Assembly (NCBI GenBank): GCA_963725185.1
Contig: CAVRXO010000006.1
Location: forward strand, 2,976,001-3,040,000
Direction of reading: 5' to 3'
Origin: VAZQ01 sp963725185
GTDB lineage: Bacteria; Pseudomonadota; Alphaproteobacteria; Rhizobiales; Xanthobacteraceae
Length of the DNA: 64,000 bases
Made by a program: the position numbers and the translations under genes. Shown here piece after piece: positions 55,188-63,775 of this stretch; positions within the stretch are counted from its first letter, which is position 1; every line of letters begins with the position of its first letter. Under the pieces are notes generated by a model. It saw only the letters and a list, made by a program, of their open reading frames with translations, had not been told where the DNA came from and did not search any database.

Positions 55188-56078
55188 ATGCCGATGGCCC
55201 GCAGCCCTGGCGAAGGCGTGTTCGATCGGCCGGCTATTCATGCGATGGCGGCATCCGAGGCCAGCTTGGTTCCTTGTTCTGGGCCGCCGTTAAGCGGAGG
55301 TACTTGCAAAAGGTTGATCTCGGACGGCGATGTCAATCAGATGGTTCCGCCGCGCGCCATTTCCCCGCAATTTCTCGCGCTCGAAGGGTTTCATCCGGAG
55401 TTCGGCTATCTGTGTCCGGCACCGCGGATGCGTCGCAAGATTCGCACGGTCTTCATTCTGGTTTCGATCGGGATGATGGTGGTGGCAATTTCGGTTCTGG
55501 CTCGGATGAACCACGAAGACGGCGAGGACGTCCGTTGGGAAACGGTGCTGCCAGCCGCGGCGCTCCTGGCCGCCGACGGGGTTTCGACCTCGATATTGCC
55601 GCCACACGCCGCGCCGGGCCCGTGCCGGGACTTGCCGGGAATGTTTCTTCATCATCCTCGGTGCGAGTCCGGTAAGCGCCGCGCCGCGCGCTCGAGGCGC
55701 GGTGCTTTCCGCCAGATGGTATCCCTGCCCATCGGCCACCGCGGCATCGTGTCGGCAAACGAGCCGGCGGAGATTGTAGCCAAGGTTGCAAGGAGCGAAG
55801 ACAAAACAAGCCTCGGCACGGTGACCAATAACGCCAAGGCTCCCTCCGCGCGATTGTCAAATTCCGCCGGGTCGGGTAAGAAGCGCGCGACCAAGATAGC
55901 GCGCAGGAACAAGTCGACACCTCCGGGTGAGAACGGGCTGAACGCTTTCGCCGCTGCACCCTGGCTCGAAAGTTATGCCCGCAATCGTGAGGCAACGCCC
56001 TGGAATTGGGGTGCTTGGCACGAATCCGGTGGCTTCGAACCGAAGGCGAGATGGCTGGTCAGTCCGCCTCGCAAATAG
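55188..56078 (+). CDS. Single-pass membrane protein of unknown function
   Basis: 296 residues with one strong helix at about 84-104 (RTVFILVSIGMMVVAISVLA). Just before it, FLALEGFHPEFGYLCPAPRM reads like the conserved start of short membrane proteins in Bradyrhizobium relatives, so translation may begin nearer residue 50 (MVPPRAISP). The C-terminal 190 residues are Arg/Lys/Ala-rich and probably outside the membrane. The stop codon (56076-56078) is only 6 bp from the right copy of the ppdK repeat. Confidence 0.62.
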   Translation: MPMARSPGEGVFDRPAIHAMAASEASLVPCSGPPLSGGTCKRLISDGDVNQMVPPRAISPQFLALEGFHPEFGYLCPAPRMRRKIRTVFILVSIGMMVVAISVLARMNHEDGEDVRWETVLPAAALLAADGVSTSILPPHAAPGPCRDLPGMFLHHPRCESGKRRAARSRRGAFRQMVSLPIGHRGIVSANEPAEIVAKVARSEDKTSLGTVTNNAKAPSARLSNSAGSGKKRATKIARRNKSTPPGENGLNAFAAAPWLESYARNREATPWNWGAWHESGGFEPKARWLVSPPRK

Positions 56079-56084
56079 CCAGCA

Positions 56085-56166
56085 AAGGCTCGCCGCCGCG
56101 CAGGCGGCGCTCCGCAAGGGCGCGGCGAGCCAGGCCTAGCCTTCCCGTGCGTCCTCACGATGCGCG
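56085..56166 (+). repeat. Right copy of direct repeat (ppdK 3' end)
   Basis: Matches 7322-7400 with two substitutions and one added CTC. In the corresponding frame it still reads RLAAAQAALRKGAASQA and a stop, the C-terminus of PPDK, but no other part of ppdK is present. It lies between the last island gene and the cell wall hydrolase. Confidence 0.9.
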
Positions 56167-56518
56167 GCCCTGTAGGGGCGTCCGTCGTGGCCGCCCTGTT
56201 CGAGTGGCCGCCATTCCTCGCAGCGATCACGGTTGGGCGCCCACCAGGGGCGCCCCTACGCTCGCGCCTGCGACCGCGAGGCGGCTTTGCACTGACCAAT
56301 CATTTACCATGTTCGAGCGATGCGGCACGTAGCGTCGATGACGTTCCCGCGCAAAACCACAGCCCACGCGCCCGATTAACGCGATGGCAAGGTTAATCAG
56401 TTCATTTGGAGATATGCCGCACTTGCGCCGCAACGGCGCCAAGTGGGGATAAGAGCCTGTCGATACGAATATGTGTCGCGTTCTGTAGCGTTGCGTGCGT
56501 CGTTGCGTGAGCGGGTAG
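56167..56518. other. Intergenic region right of the island
   Basis: 352 bp without a supported gene. It contains TGTAGGGGCGTCCGTCGTGG near 56170 and its loose mirror GGGGCGCCCCTACG near 56250, the ends of an intergenic palindromic element, then an AT-richer stretch before the hydrolase start. Confidence 0.55.
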
Positions 56519-58102
56519 ATGAGGGTGTCGCATCACGGGCCGAGGGATGGCTTTCGGGCTTCCTTCGGCCTCTGCGTCCTGGCGGCCAGCTTGACGGCCG
56601 GCCTGATGCCGACAGGAATCGGCCATCAGGACCTTGCCGCGCTCATCGCGCTGGACCCGATGGTCGTCCAGCACGGGCACGAGCACAACATCGCTTCGCC
56701 GTTTGGCACCATCGAAGCCGCGACCTTCTCGATGCCGGAGCCGCTCAGCGAGGCGATACCGGTGTCGCTGAGCTACGCATTGGCCGGTCTCGACCCCGGC
56801 AATGCGGACATCACCGGTTCCATTCGCGAACGCATGCTCGGCGATGCGGCGGTCGATGAGTTCCAGTCCGCCCTCCCGGAAGTCAATCGCCGTCTCAAGG
56901 GGGATCGGCTCCCGCTTCATCCGGAGCCGCAGGAGGAGTCGGCGCCGGTGGCCGTGCAGTCGCCCGAGCACGCCAAGACGGACGATCGCCTGATTGCAGG
57001 CCAGGCTGAGGAGCCGCCCGCCGTGGGGCCGTCGACCGACCAGATCACGCCGCTCGCCGAAACCTTGCCGCAGCCGGATCGGCCGCCGGCGGATGCGGCA
57101 CAAGCCGCAACCATCGATCAGCCGCCGTCCGCGCCGTCGGTGGATCAGAAGCCGGCGCGGTTTTCGGTCGCGAGCCTCGACTACGGTGTCGACGAGCCAA
57201 CCGGCTATTGGCCGGATTTGCCCGCGCGCCAGCCCGAGGGCGTGCCGCCGCAGCCGCGGGCAGGGCAGGGGCCGGCGGGACCGCCCGCGGACGCGCAGCC
57301 ATATCCCGACACCGGCCTGTTCGTGGCGCCCGCAGACGCAGACCCCGGCACGCGAATGGCGCGGCTCTATTTCGGCATCGATCCGATGGGGTCGTTCGAC
57401 GTCATCCAGCCCTGGATGCCGGGTGAAGCGCCGCAGCTCGACGACGAGCCTGCCGCCGCCGGGCCCGACGTCAAGAGCGCATCCTTGACGCCCGAGGTTG
57501 GCGCCGACAAGGAGCCGGACGCAAGCGATGACGGCGCGAGAGGCGGCGAGACCATCGCCCCGAAAGGCCAGGTCACCGGCGAGGGCCAGCATCCCATGAG
57601 CCCGGCCGAACGCCTGCAACTCGACGACAAAGGCCGCGCCAAGGCGGTGAAGTGCCTGGCCGAGGCGATCTATTTCGAGGCGCGCGGAGAACCGGTGCGC
57701 GGCCAGATCGCGGTCGCGCAGGTGGTGATGAACCGCGTGTTCTCCGGCTATTATCCCGGCACGGTCTGCGGCGTGGTCTTCCAGAATTCCAATCGCCACC
57801 TCGCCTGCCAGTTCACCTTCGCGTGCGACGGGATCCCCGAAGTGGTGCGCGAGCCCGATGCCTGGGAACGCGCCAAGAAGATCGCGGCCGAAACGCTCGA
57901 CGGCCAGCTCTGGCTGCCGGAAGTGGGCAAGGCCACGCACTACCACGCCTATTGGGTGCACCCGAGCTGGGTGCATGAGATGACCAAGATGTACAAGCTC
58001 GGCGTCCACACCTTCTACCGGCCCAAGCGCTGGGGCGACGGCGCCGACGCGCCCGAATGGGGCGACGCGGTCACCACCGCGGCGGCGGCGAAGAATCTGT
58101 AG
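56519..58102 (+). CDS. SleB-type cell wall hydrolase
   Basis: 527 residues. The N-terminus has a hydrophobic, signal-like segment (ASFGLCVLAASLTAGLM). A long Pro/Ala/Asp-rich linker runs from about 60 to 365. The C-terminal 150 residues are a Hydrolase_2 (SleB) domain: KCLAEAIYFEARGEPVRGQI holds the catalytic glutamate, then VAQVVMNRVFSGYYPGTVCG and CQFTFACDG. SleB-type enzymes cleave peptidoglycan glycan strands. The stop codon lies inside a 25-bp inverted repeat. Its normal neighbour may be ppdK if the island was inserted between them (inference). Confidence 0.9.
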   Translation: MRVSHHGPRDGFRASFGLCVLAASLTAGLMPTGIGHQDLAALIALDPMVVQHGHEHNIASPFGTIEAATFSMPEPLSEAIPVSLSYALAGLDPGNADITGSIRERMLGDAAVDEFQSALPEVNRRLKGDRLPLHPEPQEESAPVAVQSPEHAKTDDRLIAGQAEEPPAVGPSTDQITPLAETLPQPDRPPADAAQAATIDQPPSAPSVDQKPARFSVASLDYGVDEPTGYWPDLPARQPEGVPPQPRAGQGPAGPPADAQPYPDTGLFVAPADADPGTRMARLYFGIDPMGSFDVIQPWMPGEAPQLDDEPAAAGPDVKSASLTPEVGADKEPDASDDGARGGETIAPKGQVTGEGQHPMSPAERLQLDDKGRAKAVKCLAEAIYFEARGEPVRGQIAVAQVVMNRVFSGYYPGTVCGVVFQNSNRHLACQFTFACDGIPEVVREPDAWERAKKIAAETLDGQLWLPEVGKATHYHAYWVHPSWVHEMTKMYKLGVHTFYRPKRWGDGADAPEWGDAVTTAAAAKNL

Positions 58103-58165
58103 GGCGCAATCGCTTTATTGCGCCATCGGCCTCGCCGCACGGCGCAATAAAGCGATTGCGCCCTA
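58100..58165. terminator. 25-bp perfect inverted repeat at the hydrolase stop
   Basis: TAGGGCGCAATCGCTTTATT plus GCGCC (58100-58124) is perfectly mirrored at 58141-58165, with a 16-base loop. The arm begins with the stop codon TAG of the hydrolase. It can work as a terminator for the convergent genes on both sides, and also looks like a repeated intergenic element. Confidence 0.75.
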
Positions 58166-58231
58166 CACGCGAACGGGTCGCGCTCTTTTGGAGTGCGACC
58201 CGTTGCCATCAACAGAAGCGAGGCGATCTGA

Positions 58232-59929
58232 TTACCGAACCTGGATCTTCACCAGCTTGGACGGCGGACGATAGGCCGGGACCCATACGGTCGGGCGCTC
58301 GGCCGTGGTGTCGACCTTCAGGTCGCGCACCTCGTAGTTCGACGGCGTCATGTATTCGGTCGATTTTCCGCTATTGATGTCGATGCGATAGACACGATCG
58401 CTGCTGAAGTCGTGCGTCCAGACGATCTGGTTCTTGTCGTCGACGCTGGCCGAATACGGCTCCGCATAAGGCGCCGTATAGGGCTTGCTTCCCGGTATCA
58501 GCGGGTACTCCTTCACGATCTTCTTGTCCGGATCGAGCATCATGACCTGGCCGGCGTAGAATTCGCCGGCCCACAGCCGATCCTGTCCGTCGATCTGGCC
58601 GCGCCGCGGACCCGACATGGGCGTGGGCGTCTTGAACTCGACGTAGTCGAGCGTCCTGGGATCGAATACGCCGATCTTGCCTTCACTCCAGATATAGAGG
58701 TCGGTGCGCCCCTTCGAATCGGTGTCGGTGTCGTAGATTCCCTTGTTCTTCGGAATCACGTAGCTCGTCGGTTTCGCTTCTGCATTGTTGGTATCGATCT
58801 TGGTGATCTCGCCGTTGTTTCTCTGCAGGTACCAGACGTTGCCCTGCGGATCCAAGCCGAACATGGCGCGGCCGCCCGACCAGCCTTCGAACTTGCCGTA
58901 CTTCGGATCGTATTTGACGGTCCCATTGTCCATGCCGATGATCACGTTGCCATGGCCGTCGAACTGCAGCTCGTGCGCGCCGCCGCCGGGCTGGCCCGGG
59001 CGGCCGTCATCAACCATCGCGGTGCGGCCTGCTCCTTGCGGCACCGGGAACGGAATTTCCGTCGCTTCGCCGGTCTTCACGTCGACGCGGCCGAGCACGT
59101 AGGAGAAGTGATCGGTGTAGTAGGCGTATTTGTCGTTCATGATGACGTCGTGCGGCCACACGAAGCGCCGGTCGCCGCGCAGCATGTAGAGCTCGCGCTC
59201 GCCGCCGCGCGGCAGCGCGTATTCGGTCACCACGATGCCGGTCGAGGCCGCATCGGTCGGCCGCGGCCGTTGCTTGAACGCGACCTTGTCGGAGGATTCA
59301 GGCCCGCGGATCGAGACCAGATAATCGGCCAACGGCTCGATGAACTGCTTCTGGCTGAACTCGTAGGTCCCCGGCGCCTCGCGCTCGGCGGCGCGGCCCG
59401 CCATCTTCTTGATGATCTCGACCCAGCCTTCCTTGGTGCGCCCGGCCTGCAGGGCCCATTGCAGCGTGTGGCAGTTGCTGCATTGCGAGAACAAGGTCTT
59501 CTGCTGGTCGGTGCCGGGCAGGCCGGCGATGATCTCGGAGGCGGTCGCGTCCTCATAGGCGAGCGGCTTCGATTTCAGGGTGAAGTCGATGCTGGCCGGC
59601 TTGCCTTCCGCTACCGTGACCGGCTTTGCGGTATGCTCGAAATCCGGCAGCTCGACCGCGACCGAATAGGAGCCGGGCGTGAGGTCCGACCAGGCCGGGA
59701 ACGAATACTCGCCCTTGGCATCGGTATAGACCGCGACCGTCATGGAGCTGTTGTCGCGATGCGCCTTGATCGGAATTCCGGCCAAGGCCTCGCCGGTGGC
59801 GGAGACGACCTTGCCGGTGAGGAGCGCGGCACCGTCGGCAGCGAGAGCGGCGGTGGGCGATGCAAAAGCGTAGGCGGTAGCCAAGGCAACAGCCGTCAAT
59901 GCCGTTCCGACGTAGAGATTGGCTTTCAT
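58232..59929 (-). CDS. Exported cytochrome/beta-propeller protein with carboxypeptidase-regulatory-like domain
   Basis: 565 residues from the ATG at 59929; the longer upstream frame overlaps nadC. Signal peptide to about residue 31. A carboxypeptidase regulatory-like (SdrD B-like) domain follows (LLTGKVVSATGEALAGIPIK), then a haem-binding CSNCH in KTLFSQCSNCHTLQWALQAG. The second half is a Vgb/SMP-30-like beta-propeller (FGLDPQGNVWYLQRNNGEI, YSASVDDKNQIVWTHDFSSD). Related proteins have been annotated as virginiamycin B lyase-like or as dehydrogenase subunits. The role is probably periplasmic electron transfer or substrate binding; I cannot say more. Confidence 0.83.
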   Translation of the reverse strand: MKANLYVGTALTAVALATAYAFASPTAALAADGAALLTGKVVSATGEALAGIPIKAHRDNSSMTVAVYTDAKGEYSFPAWSDLTPGSYSVAVELPDFEHTAKPVTVAEGKPASIDFTLKSKPLAYEDATASEIIAGLPGTDQQKTLFSQCSNCHTLQWALQAGRTKEGWVEIIKKMAGRAAEREAPGTYEFSQKQFIEPLADYLVSIRGPESSDKVAFKQRPRPTDAASTGIVVTEYALPRGGERELYMLRGDRRFVWPHDVIMNDKYAYYTDHFSYVLGRVDVKTGEATEIPFPVPQGAGRTAMVDDGRPGQPGGGAHELQFDGHGNVIIGMDNGTVKYDPKYGKFEGWSGGRAMFGLDPQGNVWYLQRNNGEITKIDTNNAEAKPTSYVIPKNKGIYDTDTDSKGRTDLYIWSEGKIGVFDPRTLDYVEFKTPTPMSGPRRGQIDGQDRLWAGEFYAGQVMMLDPDKKIVKEYPLIPGSKPYTAPYAEPYSASVDDKNQIVWTHDFSSDRVYRIDINSGKSTEYMTPSNYEVRDLKVDTTAERPTVWVPAYRPPSKLVKIQVR

Positions 59930-60131
59930 CGTGGTGACCTTTCTCCGATGAGGTGGGACGCGGGGCGAGGTTGCGGTTACTGCTGTTTGGAAACAAGCAA
60001 GGATACGCCCGCCGCCGGAGGGCTTCAAGCAGCGCTGCCGCAGGCTCTGAGGCCGCGCGCGTGATCTCGAGGCGGTTTGTTGCACTGCGGTTTTGCGACC
60101 AATCCGCTGCCGACCTGGGCCAGCGACCGCC

Positions 60132-61004
60132 TCACATCTCGATATCGAGCGCGACATCGAGATTGGGGGCCGAATGGGTGATCCAACCCGACGACGCATA
60201 GTCGACGCCCGTCGCCGCGATCGCCGCGATCGTGTCGAGCGTGATGCCGCCGGAAGCCTCCAATGGCAGCTTGCCGGCCACCATCGCGACCGCCCGGCGC
60301 AGCGTGGCGATGTCCATATTGTCGAGCAGCACCGCATCGGCGAGCCCGGTGGCGAGCACCTCGTCGAGCTGATCGAGGGTGTCGACCTCGATCTCGATCT
60401 TGACCAGATGGCCGGCGGCGGCGTGCGCGCGCTCGAGCACGGCGCGGATGCCGCCGGCGACCGCGATATGGTTGTCCTTGATCAGGATGGCGTCGTCGAG
60501 ACCGAAGCGATGATTGAATCCGCCGCCGCAGCGCACGGCGTATTTCTCCAGCGCACGCAGCCCCGGCGTTGTCTTGCGGGTGCAGCAAATGCGCAGCTTG
60601 GTGCCGGCGGCGCGGCGCACGAATTCATGGGTCGCGGTGGCGACGCCCGACAGGCGGCCGAGCAGATTGAGCGCCGTTCGCTCGGCCGCCAGCACCGCGC
60701 GGGCGGATCCTTCCACGCGCATCAGCGTGGTCTTGGCGGCGACGCCGACGCCGTCGCGCAACGCGCCGCTGATCTCGATCTCGGGGGCGAGCTTGCGGAG
60801 CGCCGCCGCCACCAGCGACAGGCCGGCGATGACGCCGCCCGCACGCGCCACCACCAGGGCACGCGCCTGCGTCCCCTCCGGGATGGTCGCGATCGAGGTC
60901 ACGTCGCCGGCGCGGCCCAAATCCTCGGCGAGCGCGCGCGTCACGCTCGCATCGATCTCGAGCGGCGACAGAAAGGCATCAGGGCAGATGAGGGAGGAGG
61001 TCAT
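60132..61004 (-). CDS. nadC: Nicotinate-nucleotide diphosphorylase (quinolinate phosphoribosyltransferase)
   Basis: 290 residues. Converts quinolinate and PRPP to nicotinate mononucleotide, CO2 and pyrophosphate. Family motifs are ALNLLGRLSGVATATHEFV, CTRKTTPGLRALEKYAVRCG with GGGFNHR, ILIKDNHI, VDTLDQLDEVL and LEASGGITLDTI. The ATG at 61004 follows GGAGG; the upstream frame passes through the palindrome at 61021-61101. It is second in a nadA-nadC pair; nadB is not between them. Confidence 0.95.
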   Translation of the reverse strand: MTSSLICPDAFLSPLEIDASVTRALAEDLGRAGDVTSIATIPEGTQARALVVARAGGVIAGLSLVAAALRKLAPEIEISGALRDGVGVAAKTTLMRVEGSARAVLAAERTALNLLGRLSGVATATHEFVRRAAGTKLRICCTRKTTPGLRALEKYAVRCGGGFNHRFGLDDAILIKDNHIAVAGGIRAVLERAHAAAGHLVKIEIEVDTLDQLDEVLATGLADAVLLDNMDIATLRRAVAMVAGKLPLEASGGITLDTIAAIAATGVDYASSGWITHSAPNLDVALDIEM

Positions 61005-61020
61005 GATCGGCGATCTCGAT

Positions 61021-61101
61021 GAGCCCACTTGTCCCGGCCTTGAGCCGGGACCGTACCAATCTCCGAGCCTCGGACGGTCCCGGGTCAAGCCCGGGACAAG
61101 T
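61021..61101. repeat. Inverted repeat between nadA and nadC
   Basis: CCACTTGTCCCGGCCTTGAG near 61023 is mirrored by CAAGCCCGGGACAAGTG ending near 61101. The arms contain the shorter hairpin GGTCCCGGGTCAAGCCCGGG. This sequence type recurs between genes in many Hyphomicrobiales. Confidence 0.8.
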
Positions 61102-61113
61102 GGGGTGCGGCTG

Positions 61114-62214
61114 TCAGCTTCGCAGATTCACCATGCGCTCGACGGCGCGCCGCGCGCGCGCGGCGATCGTCGGGTCGATCACGACCTCCTCCTTGAGATA
61201 GACGAGGCTGTCGAGAATCTTGGGCAGCGTGATCCGCTTCATGTGCGGGCAGAGGTTGCAGGGCCGCACGAAATCGATGTCGGGCAATTCGGCCTGGACA
61301 TTGTCGGCCATCGAGCATTCGGTGACCATGATCACGCGTCCGGGCCGGTTCTTGCGCACCCAGTCGATCATGCCGGCGGTCGAGCCTGTATAATCGGCCT
61401 CCGCCAGCACGTCGGGCGGACATTCCGGATGGGCGATGATCTGCAGCGCCGGGTCGCCCTCGCGGTAGCGGCGCAGTTCTTCCGCGGTGAAGCGCTCGTG
61501 CACCTCGCAGGCGCCCTTCCAGGCGATGATCTTCACCTTGGTCTGGCTGGCGACGTAACTCGCCAGATACTGGTCGGGCAGGAAGATCACGCGATCGTGC
61601 CCGAGGCTTTCGACCACCTCGAGCGCGTTCGACGAGGTGCAGCAGATATCGACCTCAGCCTTCACGTCGGCCGACGTGTTCACATAGGCCACGACCGGGA
61701 CGCCCGGGAACTTCGCGCGCAACAGCCGTACGTCGTCGCCGGTGATCGAGGCTGCCAGCGAGCAGCCCGCCCTGCTGTCGGGGATCAGCACGGTCTTTTC
61801 CGGATTGAGGATCTTGGAGGTCTCGGCCATGAAGTGCACGCCGCACTGGACGATGATGTCGGCATCGACCTTGCTGGCTTCGCGCGCGAGCTGCAGGCTG
61901 TCGCCGACGAAATCGGCGACGCAATTGTAGATTTCCGGCGTCTGGTAATTGTGCGCCAGGATGACGGCGTTGCGCTCCTTCTTCAGCGCATTGATGGCTT
62001 TCACATAGGGGGCAAAGAACGGCCACTCGATCGCGGGCACCACCTTCTGGACACGCGCATAGAGCGGCGCCGTTTCGCGCGCGACCTGCTCGTTCCATTC
62101 CAGCGAAGGCATTGGCAGCACGCCATGGCGGCGCGCCGCCGCTCCAGGGCCGGGCTGCTGGCGTGGAACGGGTGCGGTTCCGGCCGATGGGCCAAAGGCT
62201 TGCAGGATGGGCAT
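61114..62214 (-). CDS. nadA: Quinolinate synthase
   Basis: 366 residues. Condenses iminoaspartate with dihydroxyacetone phosphate to quinolinate using a [4Fe-4S] cluster. Motifs include NAVILAHNYQTPEIYNCVAD, VQCGVHFMAETSKILNPEK, the cluster-region cysteines in CEVHER and CNLCPHMKRITL, and GSTAGMIDWV. The first 35 residues are extra to the core and Pro/Ala-rich; an internal ATG at residue 35 (MPSLEWNEQ) could also serve. nadC follows downstream. It is divergent from the MFS genes. Confidence 0.94.
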   Translation of the reverse strand: MPILQAFGPSAGTAPVPRQQPGPGAAARRHGVLPMPSLEWNEQVARETAPLYARVQKVVPAIEWPFFAPYVKAINALKKERNAVILAHNYQTPEIYNCVADFVGDSLQLAREASKVDADIIVQCGVHFMAETSKILNPEKTVLIPDSRAGCSLAASITGDDVRLLRAKFPGVPVVAYVNTSADVKAEVDICCTSSNALEVVESLGHDRVIFLPDQYLASYVASQTKVKIIAWKGACEVHERFTAEELRRYREGDPALQIIAHPECPPDVLAEADYTGSTAGMIDWVRKNRPGRVIMVTECSMADNVQAELPDIDFVRPCNLCPHMKRITLPKILDSLVYLKEEVVIDPTIAARARRAVERMVNLRS

Positions 62215-62469
62215 GGTGGCTCCCGGACTTTATGCTCCGTTTGAGTATATTCTGCCGCCAAAGCCCCGCCGATCGGCGAGCCCGCGGCCAAGCAGTTATT
62301 CTCAATTCGAGCAAATCCTATATAGCACTTCGCCCCGCTCCCTTCCAGCCCCCTCGGCCCCGTCTCAGGCGGCCGCCTGCCATGCATCCGCGGGATGCGC
62401 CATTTGCCGACGATTTGGTTGGGTGGCGGCGGCCAAGGCCCTATGGTGCCGCGGTCCCGGAGAATCGTC

Positions 62470-63738
62470 ATGGCGAGTGCGCCCGAGCCCACGCGGATCC
62501 AGCCGTTCAAGCCCGCTTTGGTCGGAGCGACTTGGCGCACGCCGGTCACGATCGTGCTGTGCGGTTGCCTGATCGGCCTGCTTTCTTTCGGGCCGCGCTC
62601 GGCCGCCGGCCAGTTCCTGACCCCGTTGTCGTTTGCCAATAGCTGGGGCCGGGACGTGTTCTCGACGGCCTTCGCCATCCAGAACCTGTTGTGGGGAATA
62701 GGCCAGCCGTTGGCGGGCGGGATCGCGGATCGCTTCGGCACCATCCGGGTTCTGTGCGCCGGCGCCATCATGTACGGGCTCGGCTTGGCCATCATGGCCT
62801 ACGCCGCCAGCCCGCTGGCGCTCGATCTCTCGGCCGGTGTCCTGATCGGCTTCGGGCTTTCCGGCTGCTCGTTCAATCTGGTGCTTTCGGCGTTCGGCAA
62901 GCTGGTGCCCGAGGCGTGGCGGTCGCTGTCGCTGGGTGCCGGAACCGCCGCCGGATCGTTCGGGCAATTCCTGTTCTCGCCGCTCGCGCGCGTGCTGATC
63001 GATTCATTCGGCTGGCAGCAGGCGCTGCTGATCTTTGCCGCTTTCATGCTCATGGTCTTGCCGCTCTCGCTTGCGCTCGCGACGCCGCGGGCGACGGCGG
63101 CGACCGGGAGCGGCAAGGCGGCGCCGCAATCGCTCAAGCAGGCGCTGGCGGAGGCCTTCGGGCATCGCTCCTACGTGTTGCTGGTGCTGGGCTTCTTCAC
63201 CTGCGGCTTCCAGCTCGCCTTCATCACCGTGCATCTGCCGGCCTATCTGGTCGATCGCGGCCTGTCGGCGGAAGTCGGCGGCTGGACCATCGGGGTGATC
63301 GGGCTGTGCAATATCGCGGGCTCGCTGTCCGCCGGCTGGCTCAGCACCCGGATGCCCAAGCGCTATCTGCTGTCGGCGATCTATTTTCTGCGCGCGGCCG
63401 CGGTGCTCGCCTTCATCGTCTTTCCGGTGAGCGCGACGAGCGCGCTCGCCTTCGGCGCCGTGATGGGCCTGCTGTGGCTGTCGACGGTGCCGCCGACCGC
63501 ATCGCTGGTGGCCGTGATGTTCGGCAATCGTTGGGGCGGAATGCTGTACGGCTTTGCGTTCTTCAGTCACCAGGTCGGCGGCTTCCTCGGCGTGCTGCTC
63601 GGCGGTCTTGCGTTCGAGCGCACCGGCTCCTATGACGCCATCTGGTGGCTCTCGATCCTGTTCGGCGTGCTGTCGGCGGTGATCAACTTGCCGATCGTGG
63701 AGAAGCCAGTGCAGCGCCTCGCCATCGTTCCGGCCTGA
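62470..63738 (+). CDS. MFS transporter
   Basis: 422 residues from the ATG at 62470, with 12 predicted helices. Helix 2-3 region GIGQPLAGGIADRFGTIRVL is the MFS signature loop, and helix 7-12 regions include AYLVDRGLSAEVGGWTIGVI and FGNRWGGMLYGFAFFSHQVG. It is of the oxalate/formate or monocarboxylate transporter type (OFA-like); the substrate is unknown. A closely similar gene follows after 37 bp. Confidence 0.88.
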   Translation: MASAPEPTRIQPFKPALVGATWRTPVTIVLCGCLIGLLSFGPRSAAGQFLTPLSFANSWGRDVFSTAFAIQNLLWGIGQPLAGGIADRFGTIRVLCAGAIMYGLGLAIMAYAASPLALDLSAGVLIGFGLSGCSFNLVLSAFGKLVPEAWRSLSLGAGTAAGSFGQFLFSPLARVLIDSFGWQQALLIFAAFMLMVLPLSLALATPRATAATGSGKAAPQSLKQALAEAFGHRSYVLLVLGFFTCGFQLAFITVHLPAYLVDRGLSAEVGGWTIGVIGLCNIAGSLSAGWLSTRMPKRYLLSAIYFLRAAAVLAFIVFPVSATSALAFGAVMGLLWLSTVPPTASLVAVMFGNRWGGMLYGFAFFSHQVGGFLGVLLGGLAFERTGSYDAIWWLSILFGVLSAVINLPIVEKPVQRLAIVPA

Positions 63739-63775
63739 GCAGGCCTCAACAACACCCGGTCTGAACAGATCCCCG

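Noticed and set aside
56402..58009. 535-residue minus-strand open frame
   Set aside because: Antisense of the SleB-type hydrolase; no recognisable feature.
58412..60064. 550-residue plus-strand open frame
   Set aside because: Antisense of the cytochrome/propeller protein gene.
61021..61101. Possible RNA gene
   Set aside because: Strong inverted repeat, but no tRNA-like loops or conserved arms; better explained as an intergenic palindromic element.
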